Assembly (NCBI GenBank): GCA_029264305.1
Contig: JARICA010000009.1
Span: 124,001-188,000, forward strand
DNA from: Faecalimonas sp.
Lineage (GTDB): Bacteria > Bacillota > Clostridia > Lachnospirales > Lachnospiraceae
Direction of reading: 5' to 3'
DNA: 64,000 nucleotides
Shown: piece after piece, positions 50,608 through 59,423 of the stretch
Layout: every line of letters begins with the position of its first letter
Position numbering within the stretch: the stretch's first letter is position 1
Notes under the pieces: generated by a model
Database searches by the model: none
The model's input: the letters and a program-made list of their open reading frames with translations, nothing else
What the model was told of the DNA's origin: nothing
Program-made: the position numbers and the translations under genes

Positions 50608-51271
50608 TATAACTATCTTTATAAGAAGTCCATTCTTCGTATGGAAATATATGTTTTAAATGATCGCATACCTTTTTTTGTGATGAATAAAGTTCAGATA
50701 TTTTTGTTTTTGCTTTTAAATTCTTGTCAGTCATAGAGGTGAGTGTATGATTTTTTAATTCACTCTTTTTATAGTATGGAGCAAAATAATATAAGTTATC
50801 TGTTTGGTTTTCGCGTTCACATACTTTGGTTACAAGTTGATTTACCATTTTATGGTGAATGTGGCCATATTCTCCATTCATATTATGAGTTGTTATACTT
50901 TCCCAATTTTTAGCTTTTACATAATGGGTAATCATTTCCTCAATATTCTCTTTATCGTGTTTCCAATTATCTCTTTTTCCAAATGTTTTATCTGGGAAAT
51001 CTAAGATTATGCCTTCGTTTTTTGTTGCATCTAACATGGCATTGAATTCCTTTTTCCTAGTAGAGTTATTTTCGTTTGTTAGGCAAACAATAAAATATCC
51101 ACCTTCAGAAATATGTGCACCACCAAATATAGTTTCATCATCTGGATGAGCGACAATCATTAACTTTTTTGACTTTTCAGTCGGTTCGGATAGCTTTTCC
51201 TTTTGACAACCAGATAAAAGGAAGAGACAAGCAAGCAATCCGCAAATAGTTACTTTTTTTAAGATACGCAT
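50600..51271 (-). CDS. PIG-L family deacetylase, lipoprotein
   Basis: The 223-residue protein has a lipoprotein signal ending LSGC (Cys22) and then the PIG-L motif AHPDDE (residues 41-46) and GEYGHIHHKMVNQL with the further metal His residues. The family removes N-acetyl groups from GlcNAc-type sugars with Zn2+. Being outside the membrane and last in the glycosylation operon, it may deacetylate GlcNAc added by the upstream enzymes; this is inference. The start has a GGAG site inside the end of the GT2 gene. Confidence 0.88.
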   Translation of the reverse strand: MRILKKVTICGLLACLFLLSGCQKEKLSEPTEKSKKLMIVAHPDDETIFGGAHISEGGYFIVCLTNENNSTRKKEFNAMLDATKNEGIILDFPDKTFGKRDNWKHDKENIEEMITHYVKAKNWESITTHNMNGEYGHIHHKMVNQLVTKVCERENQTDNLYYFAPYYKKSELKNHTLTSMTDKNLKAKTKISELYSSQKKVCDHLKHIFPYEEWTSYKDSYKK

Positions 51272-52200
51272 GGTTTATTACTCTCCTTTATAATATAAAT
51301 TGGTCGATTTTTATTTTCCATATAATCTTTAGAAATATATTGTCCTAAAATGGAAACGAATAGCATTTGAATTCCACTTAATACAAGGATAAGTAAAGTG
51401 ATTGCTAATAAGCCATTGAATTTGTGATGTAAAAATAATGTGTCAATTCCAATATATCCAGCTAAAACGAAAGAAATCAATAATAAAAATGTGCCGAACA
51501 TTCCAGAAAGCATTAATGGTTTTGTGGAAAAAGAGAAAATCCCTTCGCAAGCGTAAGAAAATAAGCTTTTTAATGTCCATTTTGTTTCACCGGCAACTCG
51601 TTCGATATTGTGGAATTCAATCCATTTTGTTTCAAACCCTACAAAAGAGAAGAGCCCTTTCATATATCGATTATATTCTTTCATTTCCAAAATAGCATTT
51701 ACCATTTGTCGAGACATCATACGAAAATCTCCTGCACCATCACTCATATCCATGTGTGTAAGACGCTGAATAACACGATAAAAAGAGTGTGATAGAAAAT
51801 TTCTTATTTTCCCTTCACCAGTACGATCTAGACGTTTACCGGCACAACAGTCATACCCTTCTTTATCAACTGCGTAGAACATTTTTTTTAGTAATGTGGG
51901 TGGATGTTGCAAGTCGGCGTCCATAATGACACAATAATCACCCTCTGCATGAGATAATCCGGCATACATTGCAGCTTCTTTCCCGAAATTTCTTGAAAAA
52001 GAAAAATAGGAGATGTGAGGGTCTTTTGTAGCTAGAAATTTTATAATATCAATAGTACGATCTTTGCTTCCGTCATTAATAAATAGTAATTCATAATCAG
52101 CATCACTAATATCTTGTAAAACTTTTGTCACTTCTTTATGAAAAAGTGGTAAAGATTCTTCCTCGTTATAACAAGGAACGATTACACTAATTTTTTTCAT
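51259..52200 (-). CDS. GT2 glycosyltransferase, polyprenyl-phosphate type (GtrB/CsbB-like)
   Basis: The 313-residue protein starts with the GT-A fold: ISVIVPCYNEEESLPLF, LLFINDGSKDRT, and the DXD-type site VIMDADLQHPP. Two C-terminal hydrophobic helices (about 232-256 and 265-288) anchor it at the inner face of the membrane. This is the DPM1/GtrB/CsbB group, which loads a sugar from a nucleotide donor on undecaprenyl phosphate. CsbB with YfhO glycosylates teichoic acid in Bacillus, and a YfhO protein is in the same operon. Confidence 0.92.
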   Translation of the reverse strand: MKKISVIVPCYNEEESLPLFHKEVTKVLQDISDADYELLFINDGSKDRTIDIIKFLATKDPHISYFSFSRNFGKEAAMYAGLSHAEGDYCVIMDADLQHPPTLLKKMFYAVDKEGYDCCAGKRLDRTGEGKIRNFLSHSFYRVIQRLTHMDMSDGAGDFRMMSRQMVNAILEMKEYNRYMKGLFSFVGFETKWIEFHNIERVAGETKWTLKSLFSYACEGIFSFSTKPLMLSGMFGTFLLLISFVLAGYIGIDTLFLHHKFNGLLAITLLILVLSGIQMLFVSILGQYISKDYMENKNRPIYIIKESNKPCVS

Positions 52201-52600
52201 AAATCATTCCACCTTTCTCTTCTGTAAAAATTGCATATTTGCATAAAATATAATTTGCTAAAATAGTAATTACGCTTACAATTAGTTTAGAAACAAGAGA
52301 ATGAAGCTGTAATTGTTGTATGCATACATAGAGAAGAACATTTTCTATAAGTAAAGTAATAAGTCGCATTGAAAAAAAGGAAAGCGCTTCTTTCTCTGAT
52401 TTTTTTGTTTTTTGAAATACAAAATGTTTGTTTGCATAAAAAGCAAAAAGGACAGCGAAAACCCAAGCTATTGTATTTGCAAACAGATATTTTTTTTGAA
52501 AAAAGAATAAAACTCCAATATAAACAAAGTAATTGATTCCTGTTGTACAACCACCAATAAGGCAGTAACGTATAAATTCTCTTAATGTTTTCTTTTCCAT
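52187..52600 (-). CDS. GtrA family flippase-like protein (GtcA)
   Basis: The 137-residue protein has four hydrophobic helices and the GtrA signature: LIGGCTTGINYFVYIGVLFFF, AWVFAVLFAFYANKHFVF, ILANYILCKYAIF. GtrA/GtcA proteins help flip undecaprenyl-phosphate sugars. It overlaps the preceding YfhO gene by 19 bases and the following GT2 gene by 14. Confidence 0.9.
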   Translation of the reverse strand: MEKKTLREFIRYCLIGGCTTGINYFVYIGVLFFFQKKYLFANTIAWVFAVLFAFYANKHFVFQKTKKSEKEALSFFSMRLITLLIENVLLYVCIQQLQLHSLVSKLIVSVITILANYILCKYAIFTEEKGGMIYEKN

Positions 52601-54990
52601 AAAAACCTCCTCTTGTAGTTGAAAAAAATAATAAATAGTATGAAAGAAAGACCACTTATAATAAGACCTAGTCGTTTTGTTGGTGCGTGAAATACAATTG
52701 AAATGGTGTGAGTTCCTTTGTCTATAGGAAATCCAACAAAGCAGGTATTTACTTTTTCAACAGGTATATTTTTCCCATCGATATAAGCTGTAAATCCTTT
52801 TTCATATGGTATAGATGTAATAAGATAACCATTGTTTGATACTTTTACATTTCCTTTTAAAACTTCTTTCTTTATGTTTTTTGTTAATTTAACTGTGTCG
52901 ACAGTTTTGTTCCTTCTCTGTATATAAGTATACGGGAGAGAATAGAGTTGCACATGTTTGATTTGATAATCCCCTCTAGAGGCATTTATATGCAGCTCTT
53001 TTATTGGATTGTTTGACGAAAGAACATAAGTAAAAGTTGTATTGTTGTTTGGGTAATTTGCATCTTTACCAGATAGTTTGTTTCGTATGCCGTTAATATC
53101 TATAATAACTTCTTTACTATCTTTTCTATCGATATCAAAAGAAAGAAGAAGTACTTGGTTTTTATATTCTTTTGGCAAAGAAACGGTTTGATTTTTATTA
53201 TTTTTTATTGTAAAAGAAAAATTTTCTTTTTGCATTCTTTTTTTGAAATCCATTTTGTTGGTATTCACAACTGCTGATTGTGTTAGAACATCTATATTTT
53301 CTGGATAAGATAATTTTGCAAACTCTTTTTCGCTATAGAGCGTATTTGTGACATAAGCAAAAGGCATAGAATCTTCGGTTTTAGCAAGCACAATTCCGTT
53401 CCTTTTTTTGATAATGTTGTATCCAATCGGAAGTGTTTTTTCTTTACTCTCCATTGTTGTTACATGCATTAGATGTTGAAACAAAATATTCGGGTTTGAT
53501 GAAAGTACCACTCGATTGCGAATACTGATTGGATTTTTCATATAATCATAATAGAAAGTATTGTATTCTCCATTGGAAAGAGAAGAATACATGGTTGTTT
53601 TATAAGTATTTGCACTAAAAATGTCGTTTACGTTTAGAAGTCCTGTAGTAGTGTCTAAAAATCTTCCGGTGTAAGTAGAACAAAGAGTACTTAACTCATT
53701 ATTTGAAAAAATTTTTTTTTCTTTTGTAGGATATATTTCTGTTCCGTTTAATTGTATACAAATTATGAATGGAAGTATACAGGAAAGAAATAGGTATACA
53801 GTGTTTCTTTTTTGATAGAAAAGAACGAGAAAAACAAGACTAACTACAATATCTAAAAAGATTGGAAGATTCGTTTTTCTATGGTCGAATAAATAAATGG
53901 TTAAAACAGGTATTACAGCAAAGAAAAGAGGGTAAAAATGTAATTTCTTTTCTGAATAGTATATTTCCTGTAATGTTTTAGCAAAAACATATAAGATAAA
54001 AGGGAGAAAAACAAGGTAAATTTTGTAACGTACATATAATGTTCCATTTAGTATATAAGCAACAAGATTACTAGATAGGCAAACTAAAAGGGTAGCTCCC
54101 ATTTTTTTTGTTCGGCTATATTGTAGTGAAAGAATTAATACAAAAAGGACAATTATTGTAAGCCCAGCTCCGTAAGAGTAGTATAAAAGACCTCTTAAAG
54201 AAGGAGTGACACCTAATATTTCAATTAAAGAAAGGGAATTACCTTTATCTTTTTTTATATGCATCATATAGTATGCAGTTGGTAGAAGAAGAACTGCGCA
54301 CATTCCGATTCCTATGGATATGGCTAGTGCATATTTTGCAATGAAAGATTTTTTTTCTGTTTTGTTTCCTAATTGAAAGAAAAAATAAACTGTACAAAGA
54401 ATAATTGCTGTTACACTAAAAAAATAACTATGTAAAATAATAAGTGCAACGGATAAAGGAATCCATCGTATTTTTTTTGTTTCCAAAAAGTTATCTATAG
54501 CGAGTAATGTACAAAATAAATAAGGCATGTAGTTGATAAACATAATTTGTCTGTGACTTTGGAATAAAAGAGAAGATGTTGCTAATAAAAGTGCAGAAAC
54601 AAAGCAAATTTCTTTTTGTATGTTGTGTCTTTTTAACCAAATAAAGCAAAGATTAACACTTACAATATATTCTAGGATAATGTAAGTGACAACAATATAT
54701 TCCATAGATACGGAAGGGAATAAATAACTGATTAGTACATCTAAGCGAAAAAGGCCATAATAGGACAATGCGTAAATGTTTACTCCACTACCTAGGTGTG
54801 GGGCATAATCTGGAAAAAGTTGTCCGTTTTTAAAAAAGAGTGTGCGAAAATATTCTGCGATTTTAATATGTTGTTGTGCCCAATCTATCATGGAGCCAAA
54901 AGCTGTATTGTTTGGCCAAATAATAAAGATAAGAATACTGGCAAAAACAGTTAAAAATATATAAGGATAAAATTTTTGTGATTTTTTCAT
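52582..54990 (-). CDS. YfhO family membrane glycosyltransferase
   Basis: The 802-residue membrane protein has about twelve to fourteen transmembrane helices (the first at about 8-25), followed by a large extracytoplasmic part at about 430-770 and a final helix. The GSMIDWAQQHIKIAEYFRTLFF segment and the loop after it hold the acidic residues common to GT-C enzymes. It fits the YfhO family, which transfers a lipid-linked sugar to lipoteichoic or other cell-wall polymer. Encoded first in the operon yfhO-gtrA-GT2-PIG-L. A GAGGGAGG site precedes the ATG. Confidence 0.88.
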   Translation of the reverse strand: MKKSQKFYPYIFLTVFASILIFIIWPNNTAFGSMIDWAQQHIKIAEYFRTLFFKNGQLFPDYAPHLGSGVNIYALSYYGLFRLDVLISYLFPSVSMEYIVVTYIILEYIVSVNLCFIWLKRHNIQKEICFVSALLLATSSLLFQSHRQIMFINYMPYLFCTLLAIDNFLETKKIRWIPLSVALIILHSYFFSVTAIILCTVYFFFQLGNKTEKKSFIAKYALAISIGIGMCAVLLLPTAYYMMHIKKDKGNSLSLIEILGVTPSLRGLLYYSYGAGLTIIVLFVLILSLQYSRTKKMGATLLVCLSSNLVAYILNGTLYVRYKIYLVFLPFILYVFAKTLQEIYYSEKKLHFYPLFFAVIPVLTIYLFDHRKTNLPIFLDIVVSLVFLVLFYQKRNTVYLFLSCILPFIICIQLNGTEIYPTKEKKIFSNNELSTLCSTYTGRFLDTTTGLLNVNDIFSANTYKTTMYSSLSNGEYNTFYYDYMKNPISIRNRVVLSSNPNILFQHLMHVTTMESKEKTLPIGYNIIKKRNGIVLAKTEDSMPFAYVTNTLYSEKEFAKLSYPENIDVLTQSAVVNTNKMDFKKRMQKENFSFTIKNNKNQTVSLPKEYKNQVLLLSFDIDRKDSKEVIIDINGIRNKLSGKDANYPNNNTTFTYVLSSNNPIKELHINASRGDYQIKHVQLYSLPYTYIQRRNKTVDTVKLTKNIKKEVLKGNVKVSNNGYLITSIPYEKGFTAYIDGKNIPVEKVNTCFVGFPIDKGTHTISIVFHAPTKRLGLIISGLSFILFIIFFNYKRRFLWKRKH

Positions 54991-55036
54991 ATATAATTTT
55001 CCTCCCTCATTTCTGTATCATATTATGACAGATGAA

Positions 55037-55112
55037 TCTTAAGAACGGATTGAATAGAATGACGAATATTCTTAAAATTACCACCCTATTTCTTAATACT
55101 TCTTAAGAAATA
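55037..55112. promoter_or_regulatory. Helically phased TCTTAA repeats between yfhO and the TPR-DUF4037 gene
   Basis: Four TCTTAA copies lie at 55037, 55070, 55091 and 55101, spaced 33, 21 and 10 bases, close to 3, 2 and 1 helical turns. The last two form part of an inverted repeat TATTTCTTAA / TTAAGAAATA (55087-55112). They could bind a regulator controlling either divergent gene. Confidence 0.4.
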
Positions 55113-55167
55113 AAAGTTTATATGCGAAAAGAAGAAAAATATGTATAATAAAGAAGGAGGATAGCAA

Positions 55168-57549
55168 ATGAATGAGAAAAATATATTAGGTCAATTAGAT
55201 AGACTATTTCAGGAAAAAAGAATTTCAGAAGTAGAACCATTTTTAACAGGAAGTATTGAGTATGCGAAAAAAGAAGACGATAAACAATTGCTATTAAGTC
55301 TTTATAATGAACTAACAGGATATTATCGAAGCGTTGGGAAAACGGAGGAAGCAATTAAAAATGGTCGTAAGGCAGAAGCGGTAATTGAAGAATTAGAACT
55401 TTATAATACAAAATTTCATGCAACAACACTTGTAAATTTAGCAACAGCATATCGTTCTGCTGGAAAACATAAAACATCTTTAGAAATTTATCAGAAAGCT
55501 CAGTGTATTTATGAAAATGTGCTTACGGAATCAGATGTAAACAAAGCCGGACTTTATAATAATATGAGCATGGCATATCAAGGGTTAGGAGAGTATAGAA
55601 AAGCAATTAAATGTTTAAATACTGCATTAAAAATTGTTAAAAGTTTACCTAAATGCGAACAAGAGGTTGCATCCACGTACATAAATTTTTCAACTGTATA
55701 TTTTGAAATGAAAAATTATGAAGAAGGAATATTAGCTTTGCAGGAAGCGTTGAAAATATATGAAAATAAAGGGGAAAAAGATTCTCATTATTCGGCTCTT
55801 CTTGCCTCGTTAGCACATGGGTATTATTTGAAAAAAGATTTAGAAAAATCAGTGGAATATTATACAAAAGCTTTAAAAGAAATATTAGAATTTCATGGAG
55901 AATGTGAAAGTTATTCAATTACTTGTGAAAATTGCGCAATTGTACTAGAAGAAAGTGGTTTTTTGCAACAAGCTGAATATCTTCGAAAAAAAGCAAAAGA
56001 TGCGCGAATAAAACAAAAAAGAAATAAAGGAATGGACATTTCTCGTATGTATTATGAAAAATACGGTGAAAAAATGTTGCGAGAAAAATTTCCAGAGTGT
56101 TTTTCTAGGATAACGGTTGGACTTATAGGACATGGATCGGAATGTTTTGGCTTTGATGATATATATTCCACAGATCATGATTTTGGTCCTGCGTTTTGTG
56201 TTTGGTTAGAGGAAACAGATGCTGAAAAATATGCAAAAGAGATGAAAGAAGAGTATGAAAAACTTCCAAAATCTTTTGGAAATATTCCGGCTAGAGAAAT
56301 AAGTGCTCACGGAGAAAATAGAATCGGTATTTTGAAGGTTTCCACATTTTATGAAGAATTTTTGGGAAAGAAATTGTATGAAGTTTTATTATTGCCTCAA
56401 AATTATACGATAGAAGAAAAAGAGAATGCATGGGCTTCTGTTCCTGAAACAGCTTTGGCTCAGGTGACTGCAGGAGAAATTTTTAAAGATGGAGAAGGAA
56501 CATTTTCTTACGTACAAAGGGAGTTGCAAAAAGGGTATCCATACGGATTGAAAATACGTAAAATTGCACAGATGACAGCGTTGACTGCGCAAGCTGGACA
56601 GTATAATTATCTTCGATGTGCGAAACGAGGAGAATATGCTGCGTCAGAAATGGCACTTCGCGAATTTGTCCAAGCAAGTTCTAATTTGATTTATTTGTTA
56701 AACAATACATTTATGCCTTATTACAAATGGATGTTTCGAAAAATGAAAACACTTCCTAAATTATCTGAAGCAAAAGAATATTATGATCAGTTATTTATTG
56801 CACAGACAGTTGAAGAAAAAAGTGAGATTATTGAAGAAATCTGTTCCATTATTTTGAAAGAATTAAAAAAACAAAATTTAACGGAAGGCGAAGAAAGCTT
56901 TTTGGAAATTCATGTAGAAAGAATATTGCGGAGGGATAGCAAAATGAATATAATGGAAAAAATTGTAGAATTAGAGTGGGAAATGTTTCAAAAGGTAAGA
57001 AATACAGGAGGGAGAGCTTCGTGTCAAGATGATTTTGAAACATTTGATATTATGAGAAAAAGTCAGTTTTCAGTATGGAGAGAAGATGTATTAAATTCTT
57101 ATTGGAAAGATTTGACAGAGGGAGAAAAACAAGGTCGTAATTTAATTATGGAAAAATATGCTTATATGATGGAAAGTTCATCAAAAGAAGAATACGAGAC
57201 AATTAAAGATGATTTACCATTAGTTTCGGAAGAAAAAGCGAAAATAATAGAAGGGGTTGTTTCTATACAAGTAGAATGGAGAGAGGAGTTTGCAAGTAAT
57301 TACCCATATTTGTCTAAACAAGCGAGATTGATTCACACATCAGAGGATGAAGAAAATAATATTTCTTTTGAAACGTATTTACGAGGGGAATTAAAAACAT
57401 ATTCATTAGAAACTCTTGTTAGATATGCAGCAATGGTCGTGGATTTCGCGAAACAGGGAATAAATATGGTAGAGGAAATTATGCGTCAAACAACGAAATA
57501 CTATGGATATGCAACAATAGATGAAGCAGAAGAAAAACAAATAATGTAA
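55168..57549 (+). CDS. TPR - DUF4037 nucleotidyltransferase - DUF4125 fusion protein
   Basis: The 793-residue protein has three parts. Residues about 1-270 are six to seven TPR units (for example AGLYNNMSMAYQGLGEYRKAIKCLNTAL). Residues about 310-580 match DUF4037: VGLIGHGSECFGFDDIYSTDHDFGP, with Gly323-Ser324 and the acidic pair Asp336 and Asp338, fits the nucleotidyltransferase GS...DxD motif. Residues about 593-785 match DUF4125 (EKIVELEWEMFQKVRNTGGRASCQDD). The parts usually occur as separate genes; an internal GGAGGG site and ATG (Met593) sit exactly at the DUF4125 border. Function is unknown. A GGAGG site precedes the first ATG. Confidence 0.85.
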   Translation: MNEKNILGQLDRLFQEKRISEVEPFLTGSIEYAKKEDDKQLLLSLYNELTGYYRSVGKTEEAIKNGRKAEAVIEELELYNTKFHATTLVNLATAYRSAGKHKTSLEIYQKAQCIYENVLTESDVNKAGLYNNMSMAYQGLGEYRKAIKCLNTALKIVKSLPKCEQEVASTYINFSTVYFEMKNYEEGILALQEALKIYENKGEKDSHYSALLASLAHGYYLKKDLEKSVEYYTKALKEILEFHGECESYSITCENCAIVLEESGFLQQAEYLRKKAKDARIKQKRNKGMDISRMYYEKYGEKMLREKFPECFSRITVGLIGHGSECFGFDDIYSTDHDFGPAFCVWLEETDAEKYAKEMKEEYEKLPKSFGNIPAREISAHGENRIGILKVSTFYEEFLGKKLYEVLLLPQNYTIEEKENAWASVPETALAQVTAGEIFKDGEGTFSYVQRELQKGYPYGLKIRKIAQMTALTAQAGQYNYLRCAKRGEYAASEMALREFVQASSNLIYLLNNTFMPYYKWMFRKMKTLPKLSEAKEYYDQLFIAQTVEEKSEIIEEICSIILKELKKQNLTEGEESFLEIHVERILRRDSKMNIMEKIVELEWEMFQKVRNTGGRASCQDDFETFDIMRKSQFSVWREDVLNSYWKDLTEGEKQGRNLIMEKYAYMMESSSKEEYETIKDDLPLVSEEKAKIIEGVVSIQVEWREEFASNYPYLSKQARLIHTSEDEENNISFETYLRGELKTYSLETLVRYAAMVVDFAKQGINMVEEIMRQTTKYYGYATIDEAEEKQIM
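56930..56946 (+). promoter_or_regulatory. Internal ribosome-binding site and start for a stand-alone DUF4125 product
   Basis: GGAGGG (56930-56935), eight bases before ATG 56944, is in frame with the large gene. Initiation here would make a 201-residue DUF4125 protein (residues 593-793), in addition to the fusion. Confidence 0.5.
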
Positions 57550-57553
57550 AAAG

Positions 57554-57596
57554 AGCGTTATGCTTTTACTAACTAGGTAAGAGCATAACGCTTTTA
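57554..57596. terminator. Bidirectional terminator between the fusion gene and the ABC-F gene
   Basis: AGCGTTATGCT and AGCATAACGCT form a perfect 11-base stem with an extra pairing inside and T run on the right. Confidence 0.85.
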
Positions 57597-57602
57597 AAAT
57601 TT

Positions 57603-59240
57603 TTAGTTATCTTCTTCAGAATTATCCATAGAGTAAGTTTGACGTTTTCTTGCCATTTCGTCACTTGCGAGATATTCATCGTAAGTTGTAATTTTGTCGA
57701 TTAACTTTCCGCCAGGAACGATTTCCATAATACGATTTGCAGTTGTCTGTACAATTTGGTGATCTCGAGAAGCAAACAAGATTACACCAGGAAACTTAAT
57801 CAAACCATTATTTAAAGCAGTGATTGATTCCATGTCTAAGTGGTCGGTAGGTTCGTCTAAGATAAGGATATTTGCTCCAGAAATCATCATTTTCGATAAA
57901 AGACATCTAACTTTTTCACCACCAGAAAGAACTTTAACTTTTTTAACCCCATCTTCGCCAGCAAAAAGCATTCGTCCTAAGAAACCACGAACATAAGTTG
58001 CATCTTTATTTTCTGAATATTGTGTAAGCCAATCAACAATAGTATAATCGTTATCAAATTCTTTGGAACTATCTTTAGGGAAGTATGCTTGTGTAGTTGT
58101 GACTCCCCATTTGTAAGTGCCTTCATCAGCTTCCATTTCACCGGCTAAAATTTTGAACAATACTGTTTTAGCTGCTTCGTTTCCTCCGACAAATGCAACT
58201 TTTTCTTCGCGAGTAATTGTAAATGATAAATTATCTAAAACTTTTACACCGTCAATTGTTTTGGAAAGGTTTTCGACGGTGAGAACTTCATTTCCAATTT
58301 CACGATTTGGTCTAAAATCAATATAAGGATACTTACGACTAGATGGGCGAATATCGTCAAGTTGAATTTTTTCCAAAGCTTTTTTACGCGATGTTGCTTG
58401 TTTTGATTTTGAAGCGTTGGCACTGAAACGAGAAATAAATTCTTGTAATTCTTTGATTTTTTCTTCTTTTTTACGATTGGCTTCTTTCATTTGGCGAATA
58501 ATCAACTGGCTTGATTCGTACCAAAAATCATAATTACCTGCATAAAGTTGAATTTTACCATAATCAATATCTGCAATTTGTGTACAAACTTTATTTAAAA
58601 AGTATCTATCGTGAGATACAACAATAACTGTATTGTCAAAATTAATTAAGAATTCTTCAAGCCATGCGATTGCATCTAAATCTAAATGGTTTGTAGGCTC
58701 ATCAAGAAGAAGAATGTCTGGATTTCCAAATAAAGCCTGTGCGAGAAGCACCTTAACTTTTTCTGCGCCTGTTAAATCTTTCAAATATTTATAATGTAAA
58801 TCTGTTTCAATTCCTAATCCGTTTAGTAAAGTGGCAGCATCTGATTCTGCTTCCCAGCCGTTCATAGAAGCAAATTCTCCTTCTAACTCACTTGCCTTCA
58901 TTCCGTCTTCGTCAGTAAAGTCTTCCTTAGCGTAAATTTCTTCCTTTTCTTTCATGATTTCATATAATCTTGCATTTCCCATGATAACAGTATCAAGGAC
59001 AAGATAATCGTCATATTTAAAATGATCTTGTTGCAAGAATGAGAGACGTTCGCCAGGGGAGATAACAACTTCACCGCTTGTTGGTTCGATTTGTCCTGAA
59101 AGTATTTTTAAGAAAGTAGATTTCCCTGCACCGTTGGCACCGATCATTCCGTAACAGTTACCTGCAGTAAATTTAATGTTTACATCTTCAAACAAGGCTT
59201 TTTTACCAAGACGTAATGTGACATTGTTTGCACTAATCAT
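57603..59240 (-). CDS. ABC-F family ATPase (YkpA/YbiT-like)
   Basis: The 545-residue protein has two ABC cassettes without membrane domains. Cassette 1 has Walker A GANGAGKST (34-42) and LLLDEPTNHLDLDA. Its signature reads LTGAE in place of LSGGE. The linker (about 240-310) is the Lys-rich ABC-F interdomain helix pair. Cassette 2 has a degenerate Walker A, GGNEAAKT (Ala where Gly is usual), a normal LSGGEK signature and LILDEPTDHLD. This plan fits the YkpA/YbiT group that acts on ribosomes in translation quality control, not export. Antibiotic resistance is unlikely given the short linker. Confidence 0.9.
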   Translation of the reverse strand: MISANNVTLRLGKKALFEDVNIKFTAGNCYGMIGANGAGKSTFLKILSGQIEPTSGEVVISPGERLSFLQQDHFKYDDYLVLDTVIMGNARLYEIMKEKEEIYAKEDFTDEDGMKASELEGEFASMNGWEAESDAATLLNGLGIETDLHYKYLKDLTGAEKVKVLLAQALFGNPDILLLDEPTNHLDLDAIAWLEEFLINFDNTVIVVSHDRYFLNKVCTQIADIDYGKIQLYAGNYDFWYESSQLIIRQMKEANRKKEEKIKELQEFISRFSANASKSKQATSRKKALEKIQLDDIRPSSRKYPYIDFRPNREIGNEVLTVENLSKTIDGVKVLDNLSFTITREEKVAFVGGNEAAKTVLFKILAGEMEADEGTYKWGVTTTQAYFPKDSSKEFDNDYTIVDWLTQYSENKDATYVRGFLGRMLFAGEDGVKKVKVLSGGEKVRCLLSKMMISGANILILDEPTDHLDMESITALNNGLIKFPGVILFASRDHQIVQTTANRIMEIVPGGKLIDKITTYDEYLASDEMARKRQTYSMDNSEEDN

Positions 59241-59423
59241 AATGATTCTCCTTTATTATAAAATATTGTTTCTTAAATAATAGTATTCCAACGCTTATCT
59301 TAGCATGAGAGTGGTAAAATGGCAAGGTTTACAAAAAGTTTAGGAAAAAATAATGGGAAGAGGTATGCATAAATAAGAAAAGGGTATATAATTTAGAAAA
59401 AATAAAAATGGGGAGTGAAAGAA

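Noticed and set aside
55144..55149. TATAAT just before the TPR-DUF4037-DUF4125 gene as its promoter
   Set aside because: Transcription would begin inside the ribosome site, and no -35 is present at the needed distance.
57603..59240. ABC-F gene as antibiotic-resistance determinant
   Set aside because: The short linker and YkpA/YbiT-like features do not match ARE-type proteins.
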